From Theocolax elegans (lineage: Eukaryota > Arthropoda > Insecta > Hymenoptera > Cerocephalidae), in NCBI GenBank assembly GCA_026168455.1, contig CM047427.1:45734558-45798557 (forward strand): DNA of 64,000 nt, given 5' to 3'. Shown here in pieces: positions 21,790-33,312 of this stretch. Position 1 is the stretch's first letter; each line of letters opens with the position of its first letter. The position numbers and the translations under genes are program-made. The notes under the pieces were generated by a model. The model did no database searches, was not told the origin of the DNA, and saw only the letters and a list, made by a program, of their open reading frames with translations.

Positions 21790-22312
21790 GAATGTATTGG
21801 TAAGAGGTTAGGCACGGGTCTGTGGGCATTATGAATATTAATTGTGACTTGGGACTCCCTTCGGGGAGGTCTTATGTATATTTTTTAAACGAGGGTTCTG
21901 ATAGCGACAACATAGGTACTTAAAATTAGTTAAAGATATATTTTTTTTAAATTGTGTTATTAAAAAAGTTATTGTTGTTAATGCAAGAATTAAACTTGAT
22001 TTGTTGAATTTTTTTATAGATTGATATGTAATAATATGCTTGAGAGGGTTTCTTTTGCGAGATGTAACCACACGAGTGATATGCTGTTGTTTTGAGTTCT
22101 TTTTGAATTTGGTGAGTGTGTGAAATTGCCTTGTGACATCGAGTTAAATGTTTCGTTGCTTGCATTTATTTATATTTTTTAAACTGTAATTTATTACTTT
22201 TTAGCCTTGAAACGGGACGGCGAAAAAACGTCCGAAACGTCGGCAAAAAATTCTATTAACATCTATTAACAACTGTTGTTCGTGACGATCAATAAAGATA
22301 CTTTTTTACTAA
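21786..22312 (-). repeat. PLE-1 right inverted terminal repeat
   Basis: Reverse complement of 18636-19157. On the plus strand it contains GGACGGCGAAAAAACGTCC followed by GAAACGTCGG, a stem plus GAAAC arrangement similar to the hammerhead-like core in PLE-2 but without a clean CTGANGA box. Confidence 0.85.
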
Positions 22313-22699
22313 AGATTACTTGGACGAACGATAAATTCATTTAAACAATATAAGTTAATTTTTCATTAACATTTATAATTATTAAAATATAAATTTAAGC
22401 TTTATAAGAATTCATATAGTTTAAAATTTACAGTTAACATTTAATATGTCTCCATCTTTTTTATTATTTTTATTCTGATTTCATTACACTAAATTTTGGT
22501 AAACTTTTATTTATAAATTATAATAATTATAGCAATACCTCCAAGGTGTTGTGTGAATCTATTTAATTTTTAAGGTGTCCATGGTAGTGAAAAAATAATA
22601 CAATTTAAAACATTATGTTAAATAAATTAATTACGAAAAACCTTTTTCGAAATTAAAAATAGGGGGCTGACGCGCGAAGCGCGATGCCCCCTAGTATAT

Positions 22700-23461
22700 A
22701 TATATATATATAAATATAAAAATATACAACACGCATATCGCAGAAAAAGACCACCCTGCCTTATAGAAAATTTCTGAAACAGCAGCAGCTGCAGTGTTGG
22801 CTGGCAAATTTTTTTACAATATACATAGATATAATAATCAGAAATTTTCTGTGCTACAGAGTGGTCTTGATAAAACTCATAAAATTTTTAAATGTTTACT
22901 CACTAACGGATCTACAATTCAATGTAATGCTTTAAATACAGATGCAAAATTGTTTGAAGATAAAATAAATATTAATCAAGTATAATAACATAGACTATTC
23001 GAAATATACATATGATATACAATGGGTTTAAAATTACATACATTACTTATTGCATTTTTAATATAATTCTATTATAAACAGTAATGGCAAAAGAAAATCA
23101 AATTTTAACAGTGGCAGTATAAAATATGAATTACAATTGAAAAATTTGTCAATAATTATTAATTTAGAAGCATTTATTTTAAATATTTTTTAAATAAAAA
23201 TTTCAAAATTGTATGGATATATAAGTGAGTAGATAATGTAAATTTATGTAAAACAATATTTTAAATAAACAAGTATGTATTTATTAGAAACAGAAGGTTA
23301 TTTAAGAAATGAATTTGTTTATAATAATCAAAATAAATATATGGGCTCTCTAGCTAAAAGGAAAAATAAATTGGATATAATTATGGATTAAAACGCAAAT
23401 TTTGCAAGAGGGTGCGAATTACGAATTACGGGAGAGACGGAAGAAACAGGTTTTTATTTAT
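22700..23461 (-). repeat. partial AT-rich unit with an inverted-repeat insert
   Basis: From ~22930 to 23461 this follows the AT-rich unit in reverse orientation (GATGCAAAATTGTTTGAAG, AACAGTAATGGCAAAAG, CAGAAGG, ATGGATTAAAACGC). The start (22700-22900) holds a unique block with imperfect complementarity between AGACCACCCTG...AGAAAATTTCT and AGAAATTTTCT...GAGTGGTCT. A duplicate lies at ~24960-25721. Confidence 0.65.
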
Positions 23462-24264
23462 TGTAACAGTTTTTATAGTTATCATTTAAAGAAATAATTA
23501 AATAAATAAAATGCTATTATGCTTAATAGCCGTTGCGACCGCCTGTCTTTAGCGAAGTGCTATGCGGTCGTCGCGTTCGTCTCCAACCGTTAAAATTTAG
23601 CTATCCAGGCCATTCAGTACGGAAATCCATCCGTTGATACGGAGAGAGCGGTATTCGCTATAATATAGGCATCGTTGGTAAATAATCTCAAATAAAGCAA
23701 TATAACGCGTAATTAAATTAATGAAAATAAAGATGCTTTATTACTGATAAATAGATATACACATTAACGTACTTGCGGTACGAAAGACGCAAGTCGGTAT
23801 AAGCTAACGCGAAGAGAGCAAGAGATAGAGAGAGATAGCAATACAGAGCTGCCACTTACAGCAAGTGTTACGCGGTAAATCGCCGATGACTCGATGCGGA
23901 TTTTGTCCACCTTGGGTCGTCCAACTGCAGTCAGAAATACAACTATCTGCCACCGTGACCACGAAGCACAAATGCAAATATGCAATGATAAAAGAATGCA
24001 GTAACACACACGGTTAACCGGAGTTAGATGTTCATTCAATTTTCTCTCTAAATTTCCGCTCACGCGTTATGCTCAAAGGTTCAAGCTAATCTATCTCAAA
24101 TCTGCGCTCGCGCTTAGGTCGCGAGTCCTCTCTCTGTCTTTCTCTCACGCTTACCTGTTCTCTCTTTTCCAAATATTACTCGGTACGTCGACCTGTAGCA
24201 GCCGATATTCAGTTAATATACAGGGGTTAAAGAGAGAGAGAAATATAACGAAGAACTCGTTATA
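23462..24264 (-). repeat. extra Gypsy-1 LTR in duplication copy 1
   Basis: Same sequence as the LTR at 25722-26524, from TGTAACAGTTTTTATAG to AACTCGTTATA. Because it is part of the 2.26-kb direct duplication, it is not an independent insertion. The short frames inside it occur identically in both copies and are LTR by-products. Confidence 0.85.
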
Positions 24265-24856
24265 TTCCCCCCTTCTAGACGCTGGTTAGCCGAAGGCGCG
24301 TCAGCTCTGACCAACTACTCTCTCTTCAGACCAAAATGAAAAGAAATAAACATAAAAAAATCATGCAAAATAAAGAAGAAAAATAGAAAATAAATAAAGA
24401 CCAAATTTTCTAATGCTCTCTTTATATAAAAGAGAACTCGCGTAAATTAATCGCTGGAGACTGTCGAGTAAGTTTTGCGAGATCGCGTGCGTGTTTCGGT
24501 CGTTCGGCCGGTGTTGGTGGCTGGTTTTTTAGAACTTTAGGTCTTCCACGCTTTTTATCCGTAGCTGAGGGATTCGCAGTTATAATCGAACTAGGCGATA
24601 ATCGCTCACTAGGATTGCAGGGACTGTTTTCGTCGCACGATTTACAAATACTCTGGTTTTCCGCGGCCTACCTCGCTTACGCGACGCTTTCCTTTTACAG
24701 TATTATTAGCGTCGAATCGTGCGCTCGCATTAACGCAAAAAAAATCTCGCGTCCCCCGCTGGCTTGCGATACATCGTCTTGATGTACACGTTCATCTTCA
24801 GCGGTTTAGGTTTCGTAAATGGTTGAAGGTCCGTCAGAAAATTTTCCAGCGTCGTT
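24265..24856 (-). pseudogene. truncated Gypsy-1 3' end (integrase tail) in duplication copy 1
   Basis: Corresponds to 26525-~27114: polypurine tract, 3' UTR and the AT-hook tail coding region. Compared with copy 2 it has repeated one-base gains and losses (e.g. AAGTTTTGCGA for AAGTTTGCGA, CGTTCGGCC for CGTTTCGGCC), which destroy the frame. Confidence 0.8.
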
Positions 24857-25721
24857 AAAATAATACAATTTAAAACATTATGTTAATAAATTAATTACGA
24901 AAACCTTTTTCGAAATTAAAATAGGGGGCTGACGCGCGAAGCGCGATGCCCCCTAGTATATATATATATATATAAATATAAAAATATACAACACGCATAT
25001 CGCAGAAAAAGACCACCCTGCCTTATAGAAAATTTCTGAAACAGCAGCAGCTGCAGTGTTGGCTGGCAAATTTTTTTACAATATACATAGATATAATAAT
25101 CAGAAATTTTCTGTGCTACAGAGTGGTCTTGATAAACTCATAAATTTTTAAATGTTTACTCACTAACGGATCTACAATTCAATGTAATGCTTTAAATACA
25201 GATGCAAAATTGTTTGAAGATAAAATAAATATTAATCAAGTATAATAACATAGACTATTCGAAATATACATATGATATACAATGGGTTTAAAATTACATA
25301 CATTACTTATTGCATTTTTAATATAATTCTATTATAAACAGTAATGGCAAAAGAAAATCAAATTTTAACAGTGGCAGTATAAAATATGAATTACAATTGA
25401 AAAATTTGTCAATAATTATTAATTTAGAAGCATTTATTTTAAATATTTTTTAAATAAAAATTTCAAAATTGTATGGATATATAAGTGAGTAGATAATGTA
25501 AATTTATGTAAAACAATATTTTAAATAAACAAGTATGTATTTATTAGAAACAGAAGGTTATTTAAGAAATGAATTTGTTTATAATAATCAAAATAAATAT
25601 ATGGGCTCTCTAGCTAAAAGGAAAAATAAATTGGATATAATTATGGATTAAAACGCAAATTTTGCAAGAGGGTGCGAATTACGAATTACGGGAGAGACGG
25701 AAGAAACAGGTTTTTATTTAT

Positions 25722-26524
25722 TGTAACAGTTTTTATAGTTATCATTTAAAGAAATAATTAAATAAATAAAATGCTATTATGCTTAATAGCCGTTGCGACC
25801 GCCTGTCTTTAGCGAAGTGCTATGCGGTCGTCGCGTTCGTCTCCAACCGTTAAAATTTAGCTATCCAGGCCATTCAGTACGGAAATCCATCCGTTGATAC
25901 GGAGAGAGCGGTATTCGCTATAATATAGGCATCGTTGGTAAATAATCTCAAATAAAGCAATATAACGCGTAATTAAATTAATGAAAATAAAGATGCTTTA
26001 TTACTGATAAATAGATATACACATTAACGTACTTGCGGTACGAAAGACGCAAGTCGGTATAAGCTAACGCGAAGAGAGCAAGAGATAGAGAGAGATAGCA
26101 ATACAGAGCTGCCACTTACAGCAAGTGTTACGCGGTAAATCGCCGATGACTCGATGCGGATTTTGTCCACCTTGGGTCGTCCAACTGCAGTCAGAAATAC
26201 AACTATCTGCCACCGTGACCACGAAGCACAAATGCAAATATGCAATGATAAAAGAATGCAGTAACACACACGGTTAACCGGAGTTAGATGTTCATTCAAT
26301 TTTCTCTCTAAATTTCCGCTCACGCGTTATGCTCAAAGGTTCAAGCTAATCTATCTCAAATCTGCGCTCGCGCTTAGGTCGCGAGTCCTCTCTCTGTCTT
26401 TCTCTCACGCTTACCTGTTCTCTCTTTTCCAAATATTACTCGGTACGTCGACCTGTAGCAGCCGATATTCAGTTAATATACAGGGGTTAAAGAGAGAGAG
26501 AAATATAACGAAGAACTCGTTATA
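25722..26524 (-). repeat. Gypsy-1 3' LTR (803 bp)
   Basis: On the minus strand it starts TATAACGAG, directly after the polypurine tract AGAAGGGGGGAA, and ends CTGTTACA. The starting bases TATAACGA...TCGTTATA form an 8-bp palindrome. Compared with the 5' LTR it has an extra ~70 bp (around 26085-26170). Confidence 0.88.
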
Positions 26525-26536
26525 TTCCCCCCTTCT
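26525..26536 (-). promoter_or_regulatory. Gypsy-1 polypurine tract
   Basis: On the minus strand AGAAGGGGGGAA immediately precedes the 3' LTR, the expected plus-strand primer. Confidence 0.75.
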
Positions 26537-26706
26537 AGACGCTGGTTAGCCGAAGGCGCGTCAGCTCTGACCAACTACTCTCTCTTCAGACCAAAATGAA
26601 AAGAAATAAACATAAAAAAATCATGCAAAATAAAGAAGAAAAATAGAAAATAAATAAAGACCAAATTTTCTAATGCTCTCTTTATATAAAAGAGAACTCG
26701 CGTAAA

Positions 26707-28304
26707 TTAATCGCTGGAGGACTGTCGAGTAAGTTTGCGAGATCGCGTGCGTGTTTCGGTCGTTTCGGCCGGTGTTGGTGGCTGGTTTTTAGAACTTTTA
26801 GGTCTTCCACGCTTTTTATCCGTAGCTGAGGGATTCGCAGTTATAATCGAACTAGGCGATAATCGCTCACTAGGAATTGCAGGGACTGTTTTCGTCGCAC
26901 GATTTACAAATACTCTGGTTTTCCGCGGCCTACCTCGCTTACGCGACGCTTTCCTTTTTACAGTATTATTATCGTCGAACTCGTCGCTCGCATTACGCAA
27001 AATCTCGCGTCCCTCGCTGTCTTTCGATACATCGTCTTGATGTACACGTTCATCTTCAGCGGTTGAGTCTTCGTAAAATGGTTGAAGGTCTCGTACAGAA
27101 AATTTTCCAGCGTCGTGGCCTTCGTCGTCCAATAATTCATAGACATTTGAGCCTAGCTTCGCCGTAATCGTATATGGGCCTTTACGTTTTGGAGCCAACT
27201 TTGCCGCAGTACCTTGAGCAGCATTGGACAGGACACGGTTTGTAACAGTCACTTTCTGTCCAACTGCATAATGCACGTCTCGCGTGAGCCTCGTTCTGCA
27301 GCTTTCACATGTAATCCAGGCAAGGCGAACATACGCTCATGCCAATCCTCAACAGCAGTGGCGGCTTCGCGATCCATCGCAGCGCGGTCTTCATGTTTCC
27401 GCAGAGTATTAGGCGGAACTGGATGCCTTCCCATATTCAAGAAAGCGGGGCTAATACCAGTTGATTCTTGAGTGGCGGTGTTGTACGCAAACATAAGCTC
27501 TGGAATGTGAGCGTCCCATGTCTTATGATTCACCTCGATAAAAGACGTAATCATCGTCTTAATCGTACGATTTACACGTTCCACCGGATTAACTTGTGCG
27601 TGATAAGGCGGAATCGTAGAGTGCGTAACGCCACGATCTCTTAGGAACTTTTCCATTGATGCATTCTTAAATTCAGTTCCATTATCAGAGTGAAATACTT
27701 CTGGGACTCCGAAGCGCATGAAAACATGCTCATCAAGTGCTTTCTGAATGGTCTGCGCATTCGCCTTGCGCATCGGGATGCATTCGATCCAACGGGTGAA
27801 TACATCCATAAAAATCAAGAGATATTCATAGCCGTGCGTTGATCGCGGAAACGGTCCGATGACGTCACCGGCTACCATTTTCCAAGGACAAGTGATGACT
27901 CGTTTGCCCATGAGTCCAGCAGGCGCTCGCTGTTCCACCTTACACTGTTGGCAAACAGGACACTTGCGCACAAATTCAGAAACATCCTTCTGAAGAGATG
28001 GCCAGTAATAGTACCGAGCGATTCGCTGATACGTCTTAGTACGTCCAAGATGTCCAGCTGTAGGCTCGTCATGGTTCTCGCGGAGAACTTGACGTTTTTC
28101 TTGCGGCATCGACAATTTCCATGCATCTTCATCTTCAAACAAGTCGTCAATGGAGGATTCCGGTCGAAAGAAGTATAAACGACCTCCAAGAATTTTCCAG
28201 TTTTGATAATGTTTCGGATTTTCACGAACTTTCGTCAACATCTGCGTATACCATTCATCTTCAGTCTCATATGGCAACTCAAATGACGCGATGTCGCAAT
28301 CCAC
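26707..28304 (-). pseudogene. Gypsy-1 integrase with GPY/F motif and AT-hook tail
   Basis: Reads minus from ~28304. The zinc-binding HHCC region has NHDEPTAGH and CPVCQQC. The catalytic core has AGDVIGP, SDNGTEF and NPVERVNR (the D, D and E residues are all present), followed by FAYNTA. A one-base frameshift near 27265 separates the core from the C-terminal domain (YAVGQKVTV; KRKGPYTITAKLG, the GPY/F module). The last ~100 residues are basic and contain two AT-hook cores, RKRGRPRK and KKRGRPKS, a possible DNA-binding or targeting tail. Integrase inserts the cDNA into chromosomal DNA. Confidence 0.88.
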
Positions 28305-28316
28305 TTTATCTTATTC

Positions 28317-28640
28317 TTATAGTCGATATTCTAACTCAAAATCGTAGGCCTGCAGCTTTAATGACCAACGTGCTAGGCGTCCTGTCGGATTACGCATCTG
28401 TCGGAGCCACTGTAAACTACTATGGTCAGTAACAACCTTGAACTTATAACCTTCAACGAACGAACGGTATTTATCAATGGCCCACAGCACTGCTAAGCAT
28501 TCTCGCTCTGTAACAGAATAATTTCGTTCTGTGTCGGATAACGTTCGACTAGCGAAACTTAAAACTCGCTCTTCCCCATCAATTGTTTGCGTTAGCACAG
28601 CTCCTAGGCCAGTATCACTCGCATCTGTTTGTATGACAAA
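28317..28640 (-). pseudogene. Gypsy-1 RNase H fragment
   Basis: Shows TIDGEERVLSFASRTL, ERNYSVTERECLAV, VVTDHSSLQWL and NPTGRLARWSL, all typical of Ty3/Gypsy RNase H. The stretch normally ending in ADALSR is missing: after ELEYRL two stops and a deletion lead straight to the integrase linker. Confidence 0.85.
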
Positions 28641-29304
28641 CTGGTGCTCGAATGACGGTTGATGTAAAACAGGAGCAGAGGCGATTAACGCTTTGATCTG
28701 CTATCTTGTCAGGATCTGGGCGAAATCCATCGCGGTTGACGAGCACTCCAAGGTATTTAACCTTACTGCGACAAAATTCGCTTTTCTCACGATTAATTGT
28801 GAGACCTGCATCAGCGATACGCTGTAGAACATGTTCCAGCCATTTAAGATGGTCCTCGAACGTTTCGGTGACTATAATAATGTCGTCCAAGTACGAAAAA
28901 GCGTACTGCTCAAGTTCTGGACCAATCACCTTATCTATCAGCTATTGAAACGTTGCAGGTCCTCCAGCTACACCGTAGGGCATACGAGTAAACTCGAACA
29001 GGCCTAAACCCGGCACTGTAAAGGCAGTTAGGTGCTCAGATCCTTTCTTCATTGGAATCTGGTGATATGCGCTGCTTAAATCCAGTGTAGATATGTATCG
29101 TGCTCGCTGTAACTTACGGAGTATTACATCCATGTATGGCAGGGGATAAGCGTTAGTCCGAGAAACGGCATTGAGCTTGCGGTAATCAACGCAGAATCTA
29201 TAGGTACCGTTAGATTTGCGCACCATAACCACTGGGCTTGACCATGCACTCGTTGAGCGTCTAATTATTCCTGTGCTGAGCATCGTTTGCACTTGAGAAT
29301 GCAT
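28615..29304 (-). pseudogene. Gypsy-1 reverse transcriptase
   Basis: Motifs in order: RRSTSAWSSPVVMVRK, YRFCVDYRKLNA, STLDLSSAYHQIP, FTRMPYGVAGGPATFQ, then a stop at ~28940, and the catalytic YLDDIIIV followed by YLGVLVNRDG. After PDPDKIAD the connection segment is deleted and the sequence resumes in ALIASAPVL of the RNase H region. The active-site Asp pair is present, but stop and deletion inactivate it. Confidence 0.88.
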
Positions 29305-29319
29305 TTCCTCCTCGATCTT

Positions 29320-29886
29320 CTAGGAGACTGGATAATAGCGCTGTTTAATTGGACGCGCACCGCCCACATCTATTTCATACTCAGACAGTTTGGTACATTC
29401 TAGTGTGGCATCTGATGTAGTTACACGTCTGTCCAATAATTCTTGCAACTGTTGGCGCTGCGCTTCATCAACGTCGGCTAGGCCAATGGCAGCCAGCGAA
29501 CATGCTTCGCCGACACCTATGGCCGAGACTTCGAGCGGTACTACTTCAGTCACGTTTTCAATAAATAACTGATTATCACGAGGAAGCAATACTGCATTAA
29601 ATGCGCGAATAAAATCAGCACCAAGGATGCAATCGGCGTCTAACTCGCTCATGATGAGAACGTCAATATAACGGCGTTCTCCTGCGATATCAAATGGCAG
29701 TTCAACATGTCCCGTTATCGGTGCAAGTTGGCAATTAGCGAGTCGCGCACCTGGTCCTGGGTAAGGAATGAGTTTCTTTCCAATGGCCGAGGTCACTTGT
29801 AAGCCGATAGAACTCATTACCGTACGAGCTGCCCCTGAATCGTACAATGCGCGTACGCGATAACCACCGATACCGAGTTGCAACCA
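29320..29886 (-). pseudogene. Gypsy-1 aspartic protease
   Basis: Retropepsin-like fold: RALYDSGAARTVM supplies the catalytic D-S-G-A triad and DCILGADFIRAF the conserved ILG(A/M)D segment. It runs on into the RT leader (KLSEYEIDVGGARPIKQRYYPV) until a stop near 29320. There is no clean ATG, since it is normally released from the polyprotein. Confidence 0.88.
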
Positions 29887-30059
29887 TCAATGCGAAAAAT
29901 TCTTTGTATTTTCGGCGGCAGGCCCATCGCGGTGCTCGCTGGCATAATTCTCCTGAGATTGCTCGGCAACTACTACTGGCAATATTGCTGGAGAGTGTGT
30001 ACTCTGCGCTGGTACATTTTGCGATAATTCGCCATCAGAGATCCTCTCTGCAAAAACTG

Positions 30060-31093
30060 GGGCGGTAGGGACCTTTTCTACTCGCCCCCCTTCTCGTTTC
30101 CCGAACACTCTGGGCAATTGGTTTTAATATACCCAGGCTATCCGCACTTGAAACAATAAACGCGTTCCTGCGGTCCCGCCTTGTTATTTCGATTGCGGTT
30201 TCGCGTGGATTTCGCTTTGGACTTGGGTGATTTGTTACCATCGTCCATAACCTCTTCAATTGTAACACCTGATGGCTTTCCAGAGACGTTCTTCTGCTCT
30301 TTCGGCGCACCTTGCTTACTTTTACCTTGAGGTTTCTGTCCAGCAGGTGATGAGCGTTGTTCTAGCACTTGACTCAGTTTCTTGATCTGAGCTTCAAGCT
30401 TCTCTAGCCACGGCACAACGTTCTGAGTCGACAGCTCGGCGACCCTCGCTACTTTTACTTGAGGAGATTCGCTAGCCGCTTTTACGCCTTTCTTGTTTTT
30501 GTCCTCTGGTTCTTTGTAGGCCACATAGGGCAAAACACTCCGCTCGGGCGGTAGTGGCGCAGGGAAACTATACTCCTCTTCCAGGAGCGCTTCCGCTTCT
30601 CGGGCGAGCTGAATTAACCTGTCAACGCCTGTGACTTTATCCCTTGAGACAAGCTTCCTAATGGCAGGCTGCAAGTTACTATACAGCATATCTAGCTGAA
30701 ACTGAGGACTGGCTCTTTTTTCCCTTGCTTGCGCGATTGCGCTTCCGCCATTAGTCTTTGCTGAAGATTATGCTCTACGCCATAACATCGTCGAGCAGCA
30801 CTACAAAAATCAGACCAACTATTCCATTCACGCCTTGAATGACGGTACCAATTGAGCGCTCCGCCTGTCACCAATTCTGACAAGCTATTCAGCAAATCGG
30901 CGTCGGAAATGTGCGCTAACATGCGACACTCTTTAACGCGCTGTATGAATTCCTCAATGCCTTCGCCCTTTTCGCCAGAGAACTTCACTTTCCAATGACG
31001 CACGGTTCGACCAACGTCGTGAGATGGCACTACTGCTCTGTTTGACATCTCCAACAGAATTTGTGCCAGCTGGTCGACAGTAAAACTAGTCGG
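30060..31093 (-). pseudogene. Gypsy-1 Gag, capsid and nucleocapsid part
   Basis: The capsid core reads HWKVKFSGEKGEGIEEFIQRVKE...ALNWYRHSRREWNSWSDFC, a Retrotrans_gag-type domain. After a one-base frameshift at ~30690 follows LDMLYSNLQP and a Lys-rich linker. The zinc knuckle near 30145 has lost function: its His is Tyr and a TAG stop falls inside the motif (CFKCG-stop-PGYIKTNC). Gag packages RNA in cytoplasmic particles. Confidence 0.85.
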
Positions 31094-32170
31094 CTATCCC
31101 CCCCTTCCAGACTCTTGCCACTCTCTTGGAGCTGGCAGAGCCTCTTGGGTCGACGTTGGTGCAAAACTTGGCGCGTTCGCAGTAAGCGTTTTCCGCCTGT
31201 CCAAGTTTTCATAAATTGTTTGAGTATTATGCGCTGGAGGTGCTTTCTTAGTGCTGTCTACGTCAATATAATTTAATTCAAATGTGTCTTGAAAGTTGAC
31301 CGACTTTGTGGTTTTGCCTTGGTTTTGCTTAGGCCTAGACGTTTCCGCATTCATCCGCGTACTACTAGCAAAACCTGCGACATGTCGCCTTAATTGCGTA
31401 ATGTCACGCTCTTTACTAATTAAAAGCGTTTGCGCGTTAACCAATTCATTAGCTACCTCTATAGGTACTAACATAATTGTGCCAGTCGCAAGCTTGCACA
31501 TAACGGTCTTAGGAGCAGGGATAAAACTACTTCCCGTACTGAATAAAATTTTCGGCCTAGCACCTCCTGTGTGTGACTGTGTACACGTCGTTTTCGGCAT
31601 CGAGTATGTGACAGTCGTAGTACTTGACGTCAACGCGTCATATGACGTATGTACAACCACATCGGCTGTGTGTTGCGTCAAATTTGTCGAAATTAAATTA
31701 TTTACGGCAATTGGCGTTTCCACATTGAGCGTGTCATTAGCCTGAGCATTACGAGCATCATTCTGTATCTCAGAATTTGATGGCTCATTAATGGTATCAG
31801 AGCTATTTGCTAATGGCGAAAATCCGCTGGCATTAGCTTGATTCAAGTTCTGAACTTGTCTTTGCGCAATCTGTCCCTGCGCTTCTTCGCTAAAACAAGA
31901 ATGTCTGATAACAGAAATAAGTTTATGTTCGCGACGAGTCCGCGCGGCTAAATCGCTATCATCGGGGTTAGATTCTACCAAATCCGCGGCTGTGTAGTCG
32001 CCGCGTAATCGCCTATATAGCCTTTTCACTCTAACAAATGGCGTACCTTCACGTGTCAACGCGAGAGTATTTAATACGCAGTCAAATTCGTCGCCAGTTA
32101 GATTTCAAATCCAACCCTGAAGTTCTACGCCGCATGTGCGGTCAAACTCGCTATCACTCATCATTGCCAT
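31094..32170 (-). pseudogene. Gypsy-1 Gag N-terminal region
   Basis: Likely start ATG at 32168-32170 (MAMMSDSEFD). An in-frame TGA at 32105-32107 follows, then a long open stretch (VKRLYRRLRGDYTAADL...) and an in-frame TAG at 31094, after which the capsid part continues in the same frame. The region is polar and Ser/Thr/Asn-rich, and I recognise no domain. Assignment is by position between the leader and the Gag capsid. Confidence 0.75.
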
Positions 32171-33312
32171 ATCAATTAAATAAATACATTAAATTTATTA
32201 TTAATAAAAAAAAATAAATTAAAATTGTAGCACAAAAATGGCCAAAAATAAATTTTATAATTTAATAATTCAAAGTAATAAATTCAAAATCTTTGAAAAC
32301 TAAATTTTATAAATAAATAATCAATAAAACAAATTAAAGAAAAATTTAATAATTAATAATTCTAGCAATTCAATGCGAATCGCCAAAACCAAACAAAATA
32401 TGCAAAAAAAAAACAAGTATTTACGAAAAAAAATTTTAACAATCTATTAAGTAAACCATTAAATTATTTACAATAAATGTGGTATTGATAAAAAACTAAT
32501 TTAAATTATCACAAAATTTACTAATTGTAACAAAAAGAATTTTTAAAATCAAAGAACAATACTTCTTGCAATATTTTACGATTTAAAAGTTATAAATAAA
32601 TAATAATAAATGAATTAATTAATGCGAAGAAACGCCAGACAAAGTTAATATTTAACTTAAAATACGCCAAAACACACCGATATTACAAAAGCTTTACGCG
32701 AAACGCCTTATACGTACGACTATATCTATCTATACGTGTATAGACACACGTATACATAGATACGTCCACACATACACACACACACAATTATGCGCACTAC
32801 TGTACAACAGATTGAAAAATAGTGAACCTATCTATCGACTACACAGCGACTAATGTATATACATAATATATCCCGCAAATGGCGAAACGCGATATTGGCA
32901 ATTAACAGCTTTATAATTATTGTTACTTTCCAACAACAATAAACTCTTATAGTTGCCAATTAGAAAAATTTTGCACTCAAATAAATGTGCAAATACAACA
33001 AAAGCAACAAAAACAATTTTAACAAAAACTGCCAATTAACAATAATTAATTATTATTAATTATTAATAATCATGGTTAATAAATATAAATCATTAATTGC
33101 GTATTCGCCTCTCAATAAATTGAATAATATTTCGAAATAATATTTCGTCTAAGTTAAAATAAAATTTGAGAGATAGATTTAAAATTTAAATAGCAAGTGT
33201 AGAGAATCAAAACAAAACCTGTTTTGACTCTCTCGAAAGCCTTTAAAATTATCACGTTTGAACTTTCGCTGAATTTAAAATCGAGATTACTTTTACACTA
33301 AAAAAAACTATT
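32171..33312 (-). other. Gypsy-1 untranslated leader, AT-rich
   Basis: About 1.1 kb between 5' LTR and gag, very A/T-rich with a short (CA)n tract near 32768-32787. No ORF of interest. Confidence 0.7.

Larger units (their letters stand above)
18634..22351 (+). mobile_element. Penelope-like element PLE-1
   Basis: The insertion is bounded by imperfect 13-bp target copies, AAGTAAATTTTCC (18621-18633) and AAGTTAATTTTTC (22352-22364). It contains inverted terminal repeats, a truncated RT plus GIY-YIG ORF on the plus strand, a GC-richer 3' region and a nested solo LTR. Without the LTR it is ~2.7 kb. Penelope elements combine a telomerase-like RT with a GIY-YIG nuclease and often carry terminal repeats in unusual orientations, which fits. 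The RT N-terminus is missing. Confidence 0.85.
17776..22694. mobile_element. AT-rich Helitron/Helentron-like unit, copy 3, inverted, split by PLE-1
   Basis: Begins TTACACCGCTGGTGTAA (17776-17792) and runs as the reverse complement of copy 1 to ~18633. It resumes at 22352 and ends GCGCGAAGCGCGATGCCCCCTAG at 22672-22694, next to TATATA. The two parts join as one collinear unit once the PLE is removed, and a ~13-bp target duplication marks the insertion. It forms the right arm of the composite palindrome. Confidence 0.6.
22592..24856 (+). repeat. tandem duplication A, copy 1
   Basis: About 2.26 kb holding the GC-hairpin end of the AT-rich unit, a second unit fragment, a Gypsy-1 LTR and ~590 bp of Gypsy-1 3' sequence. 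It is repeated directly at 24857-~27116. Copy 1 breaks off inside the Gypsy-1 coding region at TTTTCCAGCGTCGT. Its last ~400 bp differ from copy 2 by many one-base indels. Confidence 0.9.
24857..27116 (+). repeat. tandem duplication A, copy 2
   Basis: Second copy of the 2.26-kb block. Its first ~300 bp have one-base deletions relative to copy 1 (TTAATAAATT for TTAAATAAATT, CTTTTTCG preceded by fewer A). After that the copies are essentially identical to about 26700. Confidence 0.9.

Noticed and set aside
21112..21815. Arg-rich ORFs on both strands
   Set aside because: They are overlapping opposite frames in a GC-rich solo LTR and a TA tract, with no domain.
23764..24063. 99-residue ORF found three times (23764, 26024, and changed at 33624)
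   Set aside because: It lies entirely inside the Gypsy-1 LTR; the third copy is altered by the ~70-bp LTR gap, so there is no sign of protein constraint.
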